Source: Flavobacterium potami | GTDB taxonomy: Bacteria > Bacteroidota > Bacteroidia > Flavobacteriales > Flavobacteriaceae | Assembly: GCF_020026915.1 (NCBI RefSeq) | Contig: NZ_JAINUY010000007.1 | Span: forward strand, 1 to 64,000 | DNA: 64,000 nucleotides | Reading direction: 5' to 3' | Shown: piece by piece, positions 36,016 through 44,698 of the stretch | How the letters are laid out: each line of letters begins with the position of its first letter | Numbering within the stretch: the first letter of the stretch is position 1 | Position numbers and translations under genes: made by a program | Notes under the pieces: generated by a model | What the model saw: the letters and a program-made list of their open reading frames with translations, nothing else | Told to the model about the DNA's origin: nothing | Databases searched by the model: none

Positions 36016-36546
36016 ATGGATAGAATTTTTAATAAAATAGTTGTAGTGTTATTAGCGCTTACAATAAGTTGCAAGAAAGAACAAAAGATTGATACTGTTA
36101 AAAATGATTTAATTTCTGAAGGAAGGAGTATAATCAGGGAGTATAGTAATATACTGATTGATTCAGTGGAGCAGTTTGATGTAAGACCAGCAAATGAAAA
36201 AAATGATGCACCAAAAATAACAATTGGTTTAATTGATTCTATACCTAAGCGAACAGATAAATCAAAACTGGGTAGACAAGATGGACATACTTTTGCAGTA
36301 TTTAAGTTAGAAAAGGAAGATTTAATTAATTTTAAATCTCCATACAAGCTTAATTTGGTGAAGGAAAATAATAATGATGGTAATGTAGTGTTTGTAACTA
36401 TTTTGGAGGTAAGTATAAATGAGGACCGTGCTTATATTGTCGTTAAAAAAGTACGAGGAATTGGCATGGTTGAAGATGATTATTATTTTAAAAAAGAAAA
36501 TGGAAAGTGGATTTTTTTAATAAAAAGGTTGTCAAAGATGGGATAA
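36016..36546 (+). CDS. Small lipoprotein, paralogue 1 of 2
   Basis: The 176-residue protein has a lipobox (L-T-I-S-C, Cys near residue 19) followed by K-K-E. The mature part contains F-K-S-P-Y-K-L-N-L-V-K and ends with D-Y-Y-F-K-K-E-N-G-K-W-I-F, blocks shared with the lipoprotein at 36647. No named family recognised. It is probably inner- or outer-membrane anchored on the periplasmic side; I see no clear surface-export motif. Confidence 0.75.
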   Translation: MDRIFNKIVVVLLALTISCKKEQKIDTVKNDLISEGRSIIREYSNILIDSVEQFDVRPANEKNDAPKITIGLIDSIPKRTDKSKLGRQDGHTFAVFKLEKEDLINFKSPYKLNLVKENNNDGNVVFVTILEVSINEDRAYIVVKKVRGIGMVEDDYYFKKENGKWIFLIKRLSKMG

Positions 36547-36646
36547 GTAAAAAAAACTCGAGATAATAACGAAATTGATTTTGTTAGAAGCGACATTTTG
36601 TCATTTGATATATAAGACTTAAAAAAGTATAAGTTACGTAAACAAT

Positions 36647-37168
36647 ATGGATGGAATTTTTAATAAAATAGTTTTATTATTACTTGTCTTACTAACAATT
36701 GGTTGCAAGAAAAAGGATAAAAAAGATGAAGTAAAAAACAATTTAATTGCAGAAGGAAAAATTTTGATTAAGCAGAATAGTAATGTTTTAATTGATTCAC
36801 TTGAAAGATATGATATGAATATCTTGTATCCAGAAGGCAAATTAAAACCTCTACAAGTGGCACTTCTTGATTCGGTAGGTATTAATGAAAGGTTTTCTCG
36901 GGAAACGCTTAAGTGTATTACATTTAAATTGGAGGAAAGTGATTTTTCGAATTTTAAATCTCCATATAAATTGAATCTTGTAAAGAAAGAAGTTAGTGAG
37001 GTTCATGTTGTATTTGTATCATTTTTAAATTTAGAAATTCAAAATGATCTCGCAAACATAGTTGTGATAAAAATCAATGGAATTAGTTCTACAATAGATC
37101 GATATTACTTTAAAAAACAAAATAATAAATGGATTTTTCTAAATAAGCACCAAATGAGTATGGGATGA
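36647..37168 (+). CDS. Small lipoprotein, paralogue 2 of 2
   Basis: The 173-residue protein has a lipobox (L-T-I-G-C) followed by K-K-K-D-K-K-D. It shares the N-terminus (M-D-x-I-F-N-K-I-V), F-K-S-P-Y-K-L-N-L-V-K and R-Y-Y-F-K-K-Q-N-N-K-W-I-F with the preceding lipoprotein; the middle has diverged. The 100-bp gap between the two shows no hairpin. Function unknown. Confidence 0.75.
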   Translation: MDGIFNKIVLLLLVLLTIGCKKKDKKDEVKNNLIAEGKILIKQNSNVLIDSLERYDMNILYPEGKLKPLQVALLDSVGINERFSRETLKCITFKLEESDFSNFKSPYKLNLVKKEVSEVHVVFVSFLNLEIQNDLANIVVIKINGISSTIDRYYFKKQNNKWIFLNKHQMSMG

Positions 37169-37220
37169 TTTTTGTTTTTAATTCATTAGTTAGATAATAA
37201 CACAACTCTGATTTATATTT

Positions 37221-37259
37221 AGTAAGCCTCTAAAATCTTTATGATTTTAGAGGCTTACT
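37221..37259. terminator. Terminator between converging genes
   Basis: A perfect 17-bp stem (37221-37237 with 37243-37259), 5-nt loop, with a short T-rich tail. It closes the accessory cluster and may serve the minus-strand DUF4403 gene as well. Confidence 0.8.
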
Positions 37260-37274
37260 TATTTTGTATGCTGA

Positions 37275-38681
37275 TTATTTCAACCCATTTACAGAAACAT
37301 TAACCGTTCCGTTTATTTTGATGAAAGCGATAATAGCCTGATTGGTCAATTGTATTTTATCAAATTGAATGTCTTCCATTTTCCCGTTTACGAAAACGCC
37401 TGGCATCGGAGAATAATTCTTTAAATATCCAGCCATATTTTTTTTGCCTTCTTCAAGATTAGGTTGGATCGAATATCTGCAACTTTCTTCCATTTTTCTT
37501 AAAACATAGCCTTGTGCCAACCAGTTTGCGGTTCGCATTAGTTTACTTTTAGTGTCTAAAACATAATCCAATTTATCAAAATAGATTTCTTTGCTCTGCG
37601 GATTGTATTTTGGAAAACCATTTAAATATAGTGTTCCGTTTATTGAGCCTAAAACATCTAAGGCAATAACCATCTTGCCGTCTTTATGCCAAATCGAAAC
37701 ATTTTTCACCGTTACTTTTTTGCTTCCTGAACCAAATTCCTGACCTGCAAAATTCTTGGTCATAATTTTAGAAGCATCCACATAACTTGAAATTGCTGCA
37801 ATATTAGCCGAAATTTGATTAGGGATTTTTGTTACTGGTTTTAGAACAATTTTATTAGCATTAAATTTTGATTCCGGTTGTTTGCCGACAATAGTTTCCA
37901 TGTTGCATTTCATGCCCATATCAAGCAAAAAGGAATCGTTTTTTAGTTTAGCATTGGTAGAATAAATTTCTATAGGAACAATTCGTAACCAACTTTCGTA
38001 AGTATCACTCATTTGAAAAGGAGTACAGATTTTCTCGACTGCCTGAAGGACGTTTGGCTTGAAATCCATTGATTTTTCTATGGATTCGTCTATTTTCTTT
38101 TCGAGTTTGCTTTTGAAAATAGAAATAGCTGGATTAATCAAATACGTAATTGGCATATTTTTTCCAAATACGGTCATTGTTGGACTCTCACTCCAATCTA
38201 AAGATTTAAATTCTGTTTTGGTTGTCAGTTTCCAGTTTGTTAGAGCTGTTTCGCTAGATAATGTTATGGTTCCATTAAGATTGAACTCTCTGACATCATA
38301 TAGTTCTACTCCTAATTTTTTTGTTCCAATGCGATATTTGATATTCGCTTTTAGAGGTAAAATAGTTTTAATTTTTTTATCCGGATTTGAAGGGTCGTTC
38401 TGAATTTTGATCGGAGCTTGTTTCCAGATTTTCATCTCAATATCATCATCTTCGATATTGTTGTCTTCATAAATTAATCCATTAAGAAGGGTGTTGGTTT
38501 GGTTTTCAATGTCGCTCAATTTTATTGTAATGGGCAAATTAATAAACGAAGGATTGATATCATAAATCAGCGGACTTGCATCGTCTGGCTCTGGTTTTAA
38601 TGTTTCTAATTTTTGAGTTGGGGAACAGCTTGTTAATAGGGCAAGCATTGTAAATATTGAAAAAATGGAAGTAAGCTTCAT
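37275..38681 (-). CDS. DUF4403 family lipoprotein
   Basis: The 468-residue protein has a lipobox (L-L-T-S-C-S) and the family's N-terminal S-F-I-N-L-P-I-T-I-K-L-S-D-I-E near residue 45. The body is beta-rich with two similar halves, as expected of a lipid-transfer-like tubular fold, although that fold is my inference. Transcribed alone. Function of the family is unknown. Confidence 0.8.
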   Translation of the reverse strand: MKLTSIFSIFTMLALLTSCSPTQKLETLKPEPDDASPLIYDINPSFINLPITIKLSDIENQTNTLLNGLIYEDNNIEDDDIEMKIWKQAPIKIQNDPSNPDKKIKTILPLKANIKYRIGTKKLGVELYDVREFNLNGTITLSSETALTNWKLTTKTEFKSLDWSESPTMTVFGKNMPITYLINPAISIFKSKLEKKIDESIEKSMDFKPNVLQAVEKICTPFQMSDTYESWLRIVPIEIYSTNAKLKNDSFLLDMGMKCNMETIVGKQPESKFNANKIVLKPVTKIPNQISANIAAISSYVDASKIMTKNFAGQEFGSGSKKVTVKNVSIWHKDGKMVIALDVLGSINGTLYLNGFPKYNPQSKEIYFDKLDYVLDTKSKLMRTANWLAQGYVLRKMEESCRYSIQPNLEEGKKNMAGYLKNYSPMPGVFVNGKMEDIQFDKIQLTNQAIIAFIKINGTVNVSVNGLK

Positions 38682-38857
38682 TAATATGAATTTTTAATAC
38701 AGAGTAAAATTACAAAAACAATCATATTTTCTTAAAAAAGTGTAACAATAAGTAAAGTTTGAAGTCTTATACAAGAAAAGTAACGAAAGTATTAACTTTT
38801 TATTATCATAATTTACTTAATAAAAATGTTATTATTGTCTCAAAATTTAACAATACC

Positions 38858-39559
38858 ATGATTGAAATTAAAGATTTACACAAATCCTATAAAATGGGAA
38901 GTTCGCAATTGCATGTATTAAAAGGTATTAATTTTAATATTGAAGAAGGAGAATTGGTAGCGATCATGGGGTCATCTGGTTCAGGTAAATCAACACTTCT
39001 TAACATTTTAGGAATTTTGGATGAGGCCGATTCCGGAAGTTATATTTTGGACAAAACACCAATTAAAAAATTAAACGAAACAATTGCGTCAAAATATCGT
39101 AACAAATTTTTAGGTTTTGTTTTTCAGTCTTTTAACTTAATTAATTACAAAAATGCATTAGATAACGTTGCAATGCCATTGTATTATCAAGGTATTAAAA
39201 GAAAGGAACGTTACGAAATAGCAATGAAATATTTGGAAAAAGTAGGTCTGGGTACTCACGCACACCACTTACCAAACGAACTTTCAGGAGGTCAGAAACA
39301 ACGTGTTGCAATTGCTAGAGCGTTGGCTTCGAATCCGAAGGTTTTACTTGCCGATGAGCCTACAGGAGCATTAGATACAAAGACTTCTTATGAAGTTATG
39401 GAGCTTATCCAGGGTATTAACGACGAAGGCAAAACAATTTTGATTGTTACACACGAACCTGATATTGCAGCAATGTGCAAAAGAAACGTAGTCTTAAAAG
39501 ATGGACTAATTATCGATGATAAAAAAGTAGAACAAGTTAGAGCTTCGTCTTATGTTTAA
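38858..39559 (+). CDS. ABC transporter ATP-binding protein, MacB/LolD type
   Basis: The 233-residue ATPase has Walker A G-S-S-G-S-G-K-S-T, signature L-S-G-G-Q-K-Q-R, Walker B V-L-L-A-D-E-P-T-G-A-L-D and switch His in V-T-H-E. The frame extends 33 codons upstream without homology; the ATG at 38858 (M-I-E-I-K-D-L-H-K-S-Y) is the family's usual start. It overlaps the first permease gene by 8 bp. In the MacAB-TolC scheme it powers export across the outer membrane; the substrate could be an antibiotic, peptide or lipid. Confidence 0.93.
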   Translation: MIEIKDLHKSYKMGSSQLHVLKGINFNIEEGELVAIMGSSGSGKSTLLNILGILDEADSGSYILDKTPIKKLNETIASKYRNKFLGFVFQSFNLINYKNALDNVAMPLYYQGIKRKERYEIAMKYLEKVGLGTHAHHLPNELSGGQKQRVAIARALASNPKVLLADEPTGALDTKTSYEVMELIQGINDEGKTILIVTHEPDIAAMCKRNVVLKDGLIIDDKKVEQVRASSYV

Positions 39560-40796
39560 TATCGAACGTTGGCAGGAAATATTTGAGGCCATTTCAAAAA
39601 ACCGTTTAAGAACTTTTTTAACGGGAATTTCTGTGGCTTCGGGAATTTTTATTTTGGTAATTCTTCTCGGTGCAGGTAAAGGTCTTCAAAATGGAATTGA
39701 AAAACAATTTGAGCGTGATGCCGCAGGAATTATTGAGGTTTGGTCCGGAACTACAACTAAAGAATATAAAGGTTTGAATCCAGGCCGTCAAATTCAATTT
39801 AGAAATAGCGATTATAATCAATCTGTTCAAAAATTTGAAGACAAATTAGATTTAAGAGCTTCAACACAAAATTATTGGGGACAACCTTTTGCCTACGGTA
39901 AAGAATCGGGTAGTTATCAATATAGAGGTGTTAATCCGGATTATGGAGGAATTGAAAACTTAACTATCGTTCAAGGTCGATATGTTAATGCTAAAGATAT
40001 TGAAAGTAATGCCAAAGTCGCTGTTATTGGTATGAAATTGAAAAATGATTTGATTAAAGATAAAAATGCTATCGGAGAGGAAATCTTGATCAACAATATT
40101 AGTTTTAAAGTCATTGGAGTTTTTACAGATCCAGGTGGAGAAAGAGAAGAAACTCGTGCTTATTTACCATTAACTACAGTTCAGAAAACGTTTGGCGCAG
40201 GTGATAAAATCAGTAATTTATTTTTTACATTAAAAAAGACGAATGATTATGATGAAGCACTAGCACAGTCTGAAAAATTTACACAAGATTTAAAAGACTT
40301 GCTGAAAAGTAAAAATATGGTTGCTCCTGAAGATGACAGTGGTATCGGAGCTTATAATTCTGTTAAAGATGCCAAGCAGTTTTATGATCTCAATTTATAT
40401 ATTAGACTCTTTTTTTGGTGGGTTGGTATTTGTACCATTATTGCTGGAGTTGTTGGGGTGAGTAATATTATGCTTATTATAGTGAAAGAACGTACAAAAG
40501 AAATAGGGATTAGAAAAGCACTTGGAGCATCGCCATTTTCAATTATTTCTATGATTCTTCACGAATCAATATTTATTACCACAATTGCTGGTTTTGTTGG
40601 TTTGCTTGGAAGTTTGCTTTTGTTAGAATTTGTGGGGCCAATGGTTCAGAGTGAGTTTTTTAGAAATCCGGAAGTAGATTTTAGTGTCGCATTAACAACT
40701 TTGGTTTTGCTTGTTTTTGCAGGAGCAATGGCTGGTTTTTTTCCAGCGTACAGAGCAGCCAAAATCAAACCTATTGTAGCACTTAGAGACGAATAA
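39552..40796 (+). CDS. MacB-type ABC permease 1
   Basis: The 414-residue permease has one N-terminal helix, a large periplasmic MacB core domain (about 45-280) and three C-terminal helices (FtsX-like, with V-K-E-R-T-K-E-I-G-I-R-K-A-L-G-A-S). Its start overlaps the ATPase gene and the second permease starts 2 bp after its stop, so the two permeases may form a heterodimer over one ATPase. Confidence 0.92.
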   Translation: MFNIERWQEIFEAISKNRLRTFLTGISVASGIFILVILLGAGKGLQNGIEKQFERDAAGIIEVWSGTTTKEYKGLNPGRQIQFRNSDYNQSVQKFEDKLDLRASTQNYWGQPFAYGKESGSYQYRGVNPDYGGIENLTIVQGRYVNAKDIESNAKVAVIGMKLKNDLIKDKNAIGEEILINNISFKVIGVFTDPGGEREETRAYLPLTTVQKTFGAGDKISNLFFTLKKTNDYDEALAQSEKFTQDLKDLLKSKNMVAPEDDSGIGAYNSVKDAKQFYDLNLYIRLFFWWVGICTIIAGVVGVSNIMLIIVKERTKEIGIRKALGASPFSIISMILHESIFITTIAGFVGLLGSLLLLEFVGPMVQSEFFRNPEVDFSVALTTLVLLVFAGAMAGFFPAYRAAKIKPIVALRDE

Positions 40797-40798
40797 TT

Positions 40799-42064
40799 AT
40801 GTTTAAGAAAGATAATTGGGATGAAATTTTACAGGCTTTAACAGCAAATGTATTCAGAACTATTCTGACTGCTTTTGGAGTTTTTTGGGGTATATTTATT
40901 TTGGTAATATTACTTGCAGCAGGAAAAGGACTGGAAAATGGTGTTAAAAAAGGATTTGACGGAATAGCTACAAATACTATGTTTATGTGGAGTCAGACTA
41001 CTTCAAAAGCATACAAAGGTTTGCCAAAAACGCGTCGCTATGATTTTAGAAATAGTGATGTTGCGGCATTAAAACAAGCTATACCAGATTTATTATATGT
41101 TTCGCCAAGAAATCAACTTGGAGATTTTAACGGAACGAACAATGTTGTAAGAGGAACTAAAACTTCTGCTTTTACAATTTACGGAGATTATCCGGAATTG
41201 ATTAAACAACAGCCGATGGATATCATTAAAGGGCGATTTGTTAATCAGCAAGATATTAATGAAAAAAGAAAAGTAGCTGTTATTGGAAAAGGGGTTATCA
41301 GTGAACTTTATGGTAAAGAAGAAGAAGCGTTTGGAACTTACGTGAAAATAAATGGAGTTAACTTCATGGTTGTCGGGGTCTACAGATCTAAACAACAAGG
41401 AGGAAATGCCGAACAAGAACAGAAAAATATCTTTATTCCATTTACAACTTTTCAGCAAGCTTTTAATTATGGAGATAAAGTAGGCTGGATGGCACTTACA
41501 GCAAATGATGAAGCGTCAATAACAGAACTAAAACCAAAGATTTTAGAGCTTATAAAAGCTTTGCATTCTGTTAATCCTACTGATGATAGAGCAGTTGGGA
41601 ATTTTGATTTGTATGAGCAATTTAATAAAGTGCAAAGTCTTTTTAATATTCTACAGGCAATTGCTTATTTCGTAGGTACATTAGTTTTAATTTCAGGGGT
41701 AATAGGAATTTCGAATATCATGCTTATTGTAGTAAAAGAACGAACGAAAGAAATAGGAATTAGAAGAGCACTTGGTGCGACGCCTGCAAATATCAGAGGG
41801 CAAATATTATCCGAATCGATATTTTTGACAATTATTTCAGGTATGTTCGGTATTGCTGTCGCAACAGGAATTATAGCTGTTTTGAATATGGTGTTAGATT
41901 CTATGCCTGCAGACGGAAATACCATGTTTGCAAATCCTACTGTAGATTTAGGAGTTGTATTTGTTGCTTTACTAATCTTAATTGGAGCTGGTTTATTGGC
42001 CGGATTTATACCTGCCCAAACCGCAATAAACGTAAAACCTATTGATGCATTAAGAACCGAATAA
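40799..42064 (+). CDS. MacB-type ABC permease 2
   Basis: The 421-residue paralogue of permease 1 has the same layout and V-K-E-R-T-K-E-I-G-I-R-R-A-L-G-A-T in the coupling loop. N-terminal block L-T-A-N-V-F-R-T-I-L-T-A-F-G-V-F-W-G. The adaptor gene follows after 37 bp. Confidence 0.92.
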   Translation: MFKKDNWDEILQALTANVFRTILTAFGVFWGIFILVILLAAGKGLENGVKKGFDGIATNTMFMWSQTTSKAYKGLPKTRRYDFRNSDVAALKQAIPDLLYVSPRNQLGDFNGTNNVVRGTKTSAFTIYGDYPELIKQQPMDIIKGRFVNQQDINEKRKVAVIGKGVISELYGKEEEAFGTYVKINGVNFMVVGVYRSKQQGGNAEQEQKNIFIPFTTFQQAFNYGDKVGWMALTANDEASITELKPKILELIKALHSVNPTDDRAVGNFDLYEQFNKVQSLFNILQAIAYFVGTLVLISGVIGISNIMLIVVKERTKEIGIRRALGATPANIRGQILSESIFLTIISGMFGIAVATGIIAVLNMVLDSMPADGNTMFANPTVDLGVVFVALLILIGAGLLAGFIPAQTAINVKPIDALRTE

Positions 42065-42101
42065 ATTATCAATCAAAATAAATCGATTAAACCCAAAACA
42101 A

Positions 42102-43223
42102 ATGAAAAAAGGAGTAACCGTAACCATTTTAATATTTATTGCAATTGTCTTTTTTGGCGCACTTTACTATTTGTATGCTAAAAATCAAGAATCGCCGATT
42201 GTATTTAAAACGGAAAAAGCAGAAATTAAGACTATCGTAAAAAATACTATTGCGACGGGAAATATTCAACCTGATGAAGAGGTTTTAATCAAACCAAATA
42301 TTTCAGGAATTATTGAAGAGGTATACATCAAAGCCGGCGAAAAAATCAAAGCTGGAGATATGATTGCTAAAATTAGAGTTGTTGCGAATGTTTCAAATGT
42401 TAGCAGTTCTCAAAATCAGGTTACGACAGCTAAAATTGCTTTAGATAATCAGGAAAAGCTTTATAAGAGGCAAAAAACATTGTTTGAGAAAGAGGTAATT
42501 TCTGCAAATGACTTTGATGCAGCTCAAGTAGCATACAATCAGGCTAAACAGACTTATTTGGCAGCAAAACAAGGTTTAGATATCGTTAAAACAGGAACAA
42601 CTTCTTCTTTAGGTAGTTATGCTAATACCTTAATTCGTTCTACTGTAAACGGAATGGTTTTAGACGTTCCGGTAAAAGTTGGAAATCAGGTAATTGAAAG
42701 TAATAATTTTAATGAAGGAACAACAATTGCGAGCGTTGCAGATGTTGGAAGAATGATTTTTATTGGAAAAATCGATGAATCTGAAGTAGGAAAAATCAAA
42801 GAGAAAATGCCAATTGAAATTACGATTGGAGCAATTGAAAACAAAAAATTTGAAGCTGTTTTAAATTATATTGCACCAAAAGGAGTTACAGAAAACGGTG
42901 CTATTCAATTTGAAATAAAAGCTCAAATGATTAATAGAGATGATACTTTTATCAGAGCTGGTTTGAGTGCAAATGCTTCAATTATTTTAGAAAAAGCAGA
43001 TAAGGTTTTAGCTATTAAAGAATCATTGGTTCAATTTGACAAAAAAACACAAAAGCCTTATGTAGAAATTGAAACTGCTCCACAGAAATTTGAAAGAAGA
43101 GATTTAGTTTTGGGAGTGAGCGACGGAATCTACGTTCAAGTTAAAAGCGGTGTAAAAGATACAGATAAAATTAAAATCTGGAATCAAGGCTTGATTAATG
43201 AAGGAGACAAAGAAAAAAAATAG
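42102..43223 (+). CDS. Efflux periplasmic adaptor (HlyD/MacA-like) 1
   Basis: The 373-residue protein has an N-terminal membrane anchor, a split lipoyl/barrel-sandwich domain (G-N-I-Q-P-D-E-E-V-L-I-K-P and V-P-V-K-V-G-N-Q-V), a coiled-coil hairpin (about 105-175) and beta-barrel domains. It bridges inner-membrane permease and TolC-like channel. A second adaptor follows the channel gene. Confidence 0.9.
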   Translation: MKKGVTVTILIFIAIVFFGALYYLYAKNQESPIVFKTEKAEIKTIVKNTIATGNIQPDEEVLIKPNISGIIEEVYIKAGEKIKAGDMIAKIRVVANVSNVSSSQNQVTTAKIALDNQEKLYKRQKTLFEKEVISANDFDAAQVAYNQAKQTYLAAKQGLDIVKTGTTSSLGSYANTLIRSTVNGMVLDVPVKVGNQVIESNNFNEGTTIASVADVGRMIFIGKIDESEVGKIKEKMPIEITIGAIENKKFEAVLNYIAPKGVTENGAIQFEIKAQMINRDDTFIRAGLSANASIILEKADKVLAIKESLVQFDKKTQKPYVEIETAPQKFERRDLVLGVSDGIYVQVKSGVKDTDKIKIWNQGLINEGDKEKK

Positions 43224-43266
43224 TCTAATTTGAAGGTTTAAGGATCTTTTTGGTTTTAAAAAATGT

Positions 43267-43274
43267 TAAATTTG
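43267..43274 (+). promoter_or_regulatory. Possible internal promoter -7 element (TAAATTTG) before the TolC-like gene
   Basis: Perfect TAnnTTTG 36 bp before 43310, in an 86-bp gap within the efflux cluster. A TTG at 43250-43252 is only 14 bp upstream, closer than usual. Confidence 0.4.
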
Positions 43275-43309
43275 CGTAGTTCGGTTTGCTGCGCTTTCAT
43301 TAAAAGTAT

Positions 43310-44692
43310 ATGAAAATAAATAAATATAATAGTCTGATTTTTGCAATGTTATTTGGTTTAGGGTTATCTGGCCAAGCACAGTCAAAACAATGGACTTTGG
43401 AAGAATGTGTGAGATACGCACTTGAAAATAATATTACTATAAAATTATCGGAATTAGATGTAAAAAATGCTGATATCGATAAAAAAGGGGCATTGGGTAA
43501 TTATCTACCATCGGTAAACGGAAATGCTTCTCACTCATGGAATATTGGTTTGAACCAAGATGTTACAACAGGTATTTTACGTAATCAGACGACACAATAT
43601 TCTTCAGTCGGATTAAATGCAGGTGTTGATATCTACAAAGGTCTGCAAAATCAAAATGCTTACAGAAAAGCTAAATTGTCTATTATTGCATCTCAATACC
43701 AATTGTTGAAAATGCAAGAAGATATTTCTTTGAATGTTGCGAGCGCATTTTTACAGATTCTATCAAATAAGGAAGATTTAAAAGTTAAGAAAGAACAATT
43801 GTCGATCGATGAAAAAAGATTTGCTCGTTCTGAAGAAATGGTAAAAGCAGGAACAATTCCACGTGGAGATTTGTACGATTTAAAAGCAACTGTTGCTACA
43901 GATAAACAAAACATTGCGGTTTCTGAGAATAACTTGTTGATTTCTAAATTAAGTTTAGCACAACTTTTACAATTAAAAGAGTTTGCAGATTTTGATGTAG
44001 TAGATGATACTAATGCAAAAGATGAACATAATATTCTGGCTCAGACTCCAATAGAAATTTATGATAAAGCAAAAGAGACTAGAACAGAATTAAAATTAGC
44101 TCAAACAAATCTTGAAATTGCAGAAAAAAATGTAGCAATTGCCAAAGGAGCTTATCAGCCAACTTTACGTGGATTTTATGGTTTTAATACCAGAGCAAGT
44201 TATAGTGATCAAGTTAGATTGGATGCTGCCGGCAACCCATATACGGTAGGGCCAGATCCTATATTTCAACAGTTTAGTGATAATAAAGGACATAATTTTG
44301 GTTTGCAGTTGAATGTTCCGATTTTCAATGGTTTTTCAGTTAAAAATAATGTAGAGCGTAACAAAGTAAGTTTAGAAAAATCTAAAATAGATTTAGAACA
44401 AAAAAGTTTAGATTTGCAACGTAACGTTTACACTGCTTTTACAGATGCAAGAGGAGCTTTAAATACTTACGAATCGGCTACTGTTACTTTAGAAGCAAGA
44501 CAGCAAGCATATAATTATGCAAAAGAAAAATACGATGTAGGTTTGATGAATTCATTTGATTTTACACAAGCGCAAACATTGTTGACTAACGCACAATCTG
44601 ATGTAATCAGAACAAAGTACGATTACATGTTTAAAATTAAAATACTTGAATTTTATTTCGGAATTCCAATTGTTCCAATTATTACAAAATAA
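43310..44692 (+). CDS. TolC-family outer-membrane efflux protein
   Basis: The 460-residue protein has a signal peptide (ending L-S-G-Q-A-Q-S) and the duplicated outer-membrane efflux protein domain: W-T-L-E-E-C-V-R-Y-A-L-E-N-N at the N-terminus, long helices, and repeated R-x-E-L-x-x-A-x-x-N-L motifs (T-R-T-E-L-K-L-A-Q-T-N-L). It forms the outer-membrane channel of the tripartite exporter. The second adaptor starts 6 bp downstream. Confidence 0.93.
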   Translation: MKINKYNSLIFAMLFGLGLSGQAQSKQWTLEECVRYALENNITIKLSELDVKNADIDKKGALGNYLPSVNGNASHSWNIGLNQDVTTGILRNQTTQYSSVGLNAGVDIYKGLQNQNAYRKAKLSIIASQYQLLKMQEDISLNVASAFLQILSNKEDLKVKKEQLSIDEKRFARSEEMVKAGTIPRGDLYDLKATVATDKQNIAVSENNLLISKLSLAQLLQLKEFADFDVVDDTNAKDEHNILAQTPIEIYDKAKETRTELKLAQTNLEIAEKNVAIAKGAYQPTLRGFYGFNTRASYSDQVRLDAAGNPYTVGPDPIFQQFSDNKGHNFGLQLNVPIFNGFSVKNNVERNKVSLEKSKIDLEQKSLDLQRNVYTAFTDARGALNTYESATVTLEARQQAYNYAKEKYDVGLMNSFDFTQAQTLLTNAQSDVIRTKYDYMFKIKILEFYFGIPIVPIITK

Positions 44693-44698
44693 TCTATT

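Noticed and set aside
36006..36347. Minus-strand frame of 113 residues over the first lipoprotein
   Set aside because: The plus-strand lipoprotein has a lipobox and a paralogue; a similar antisense frame at 36634-36840 arises from the same duplication.
41665..42072. Minus-strand frame of 135 residues inside the second permease
   Set aside because: Antisense to conserved membrane-helix codons; hydrophobicity is a mirror of the real gene.
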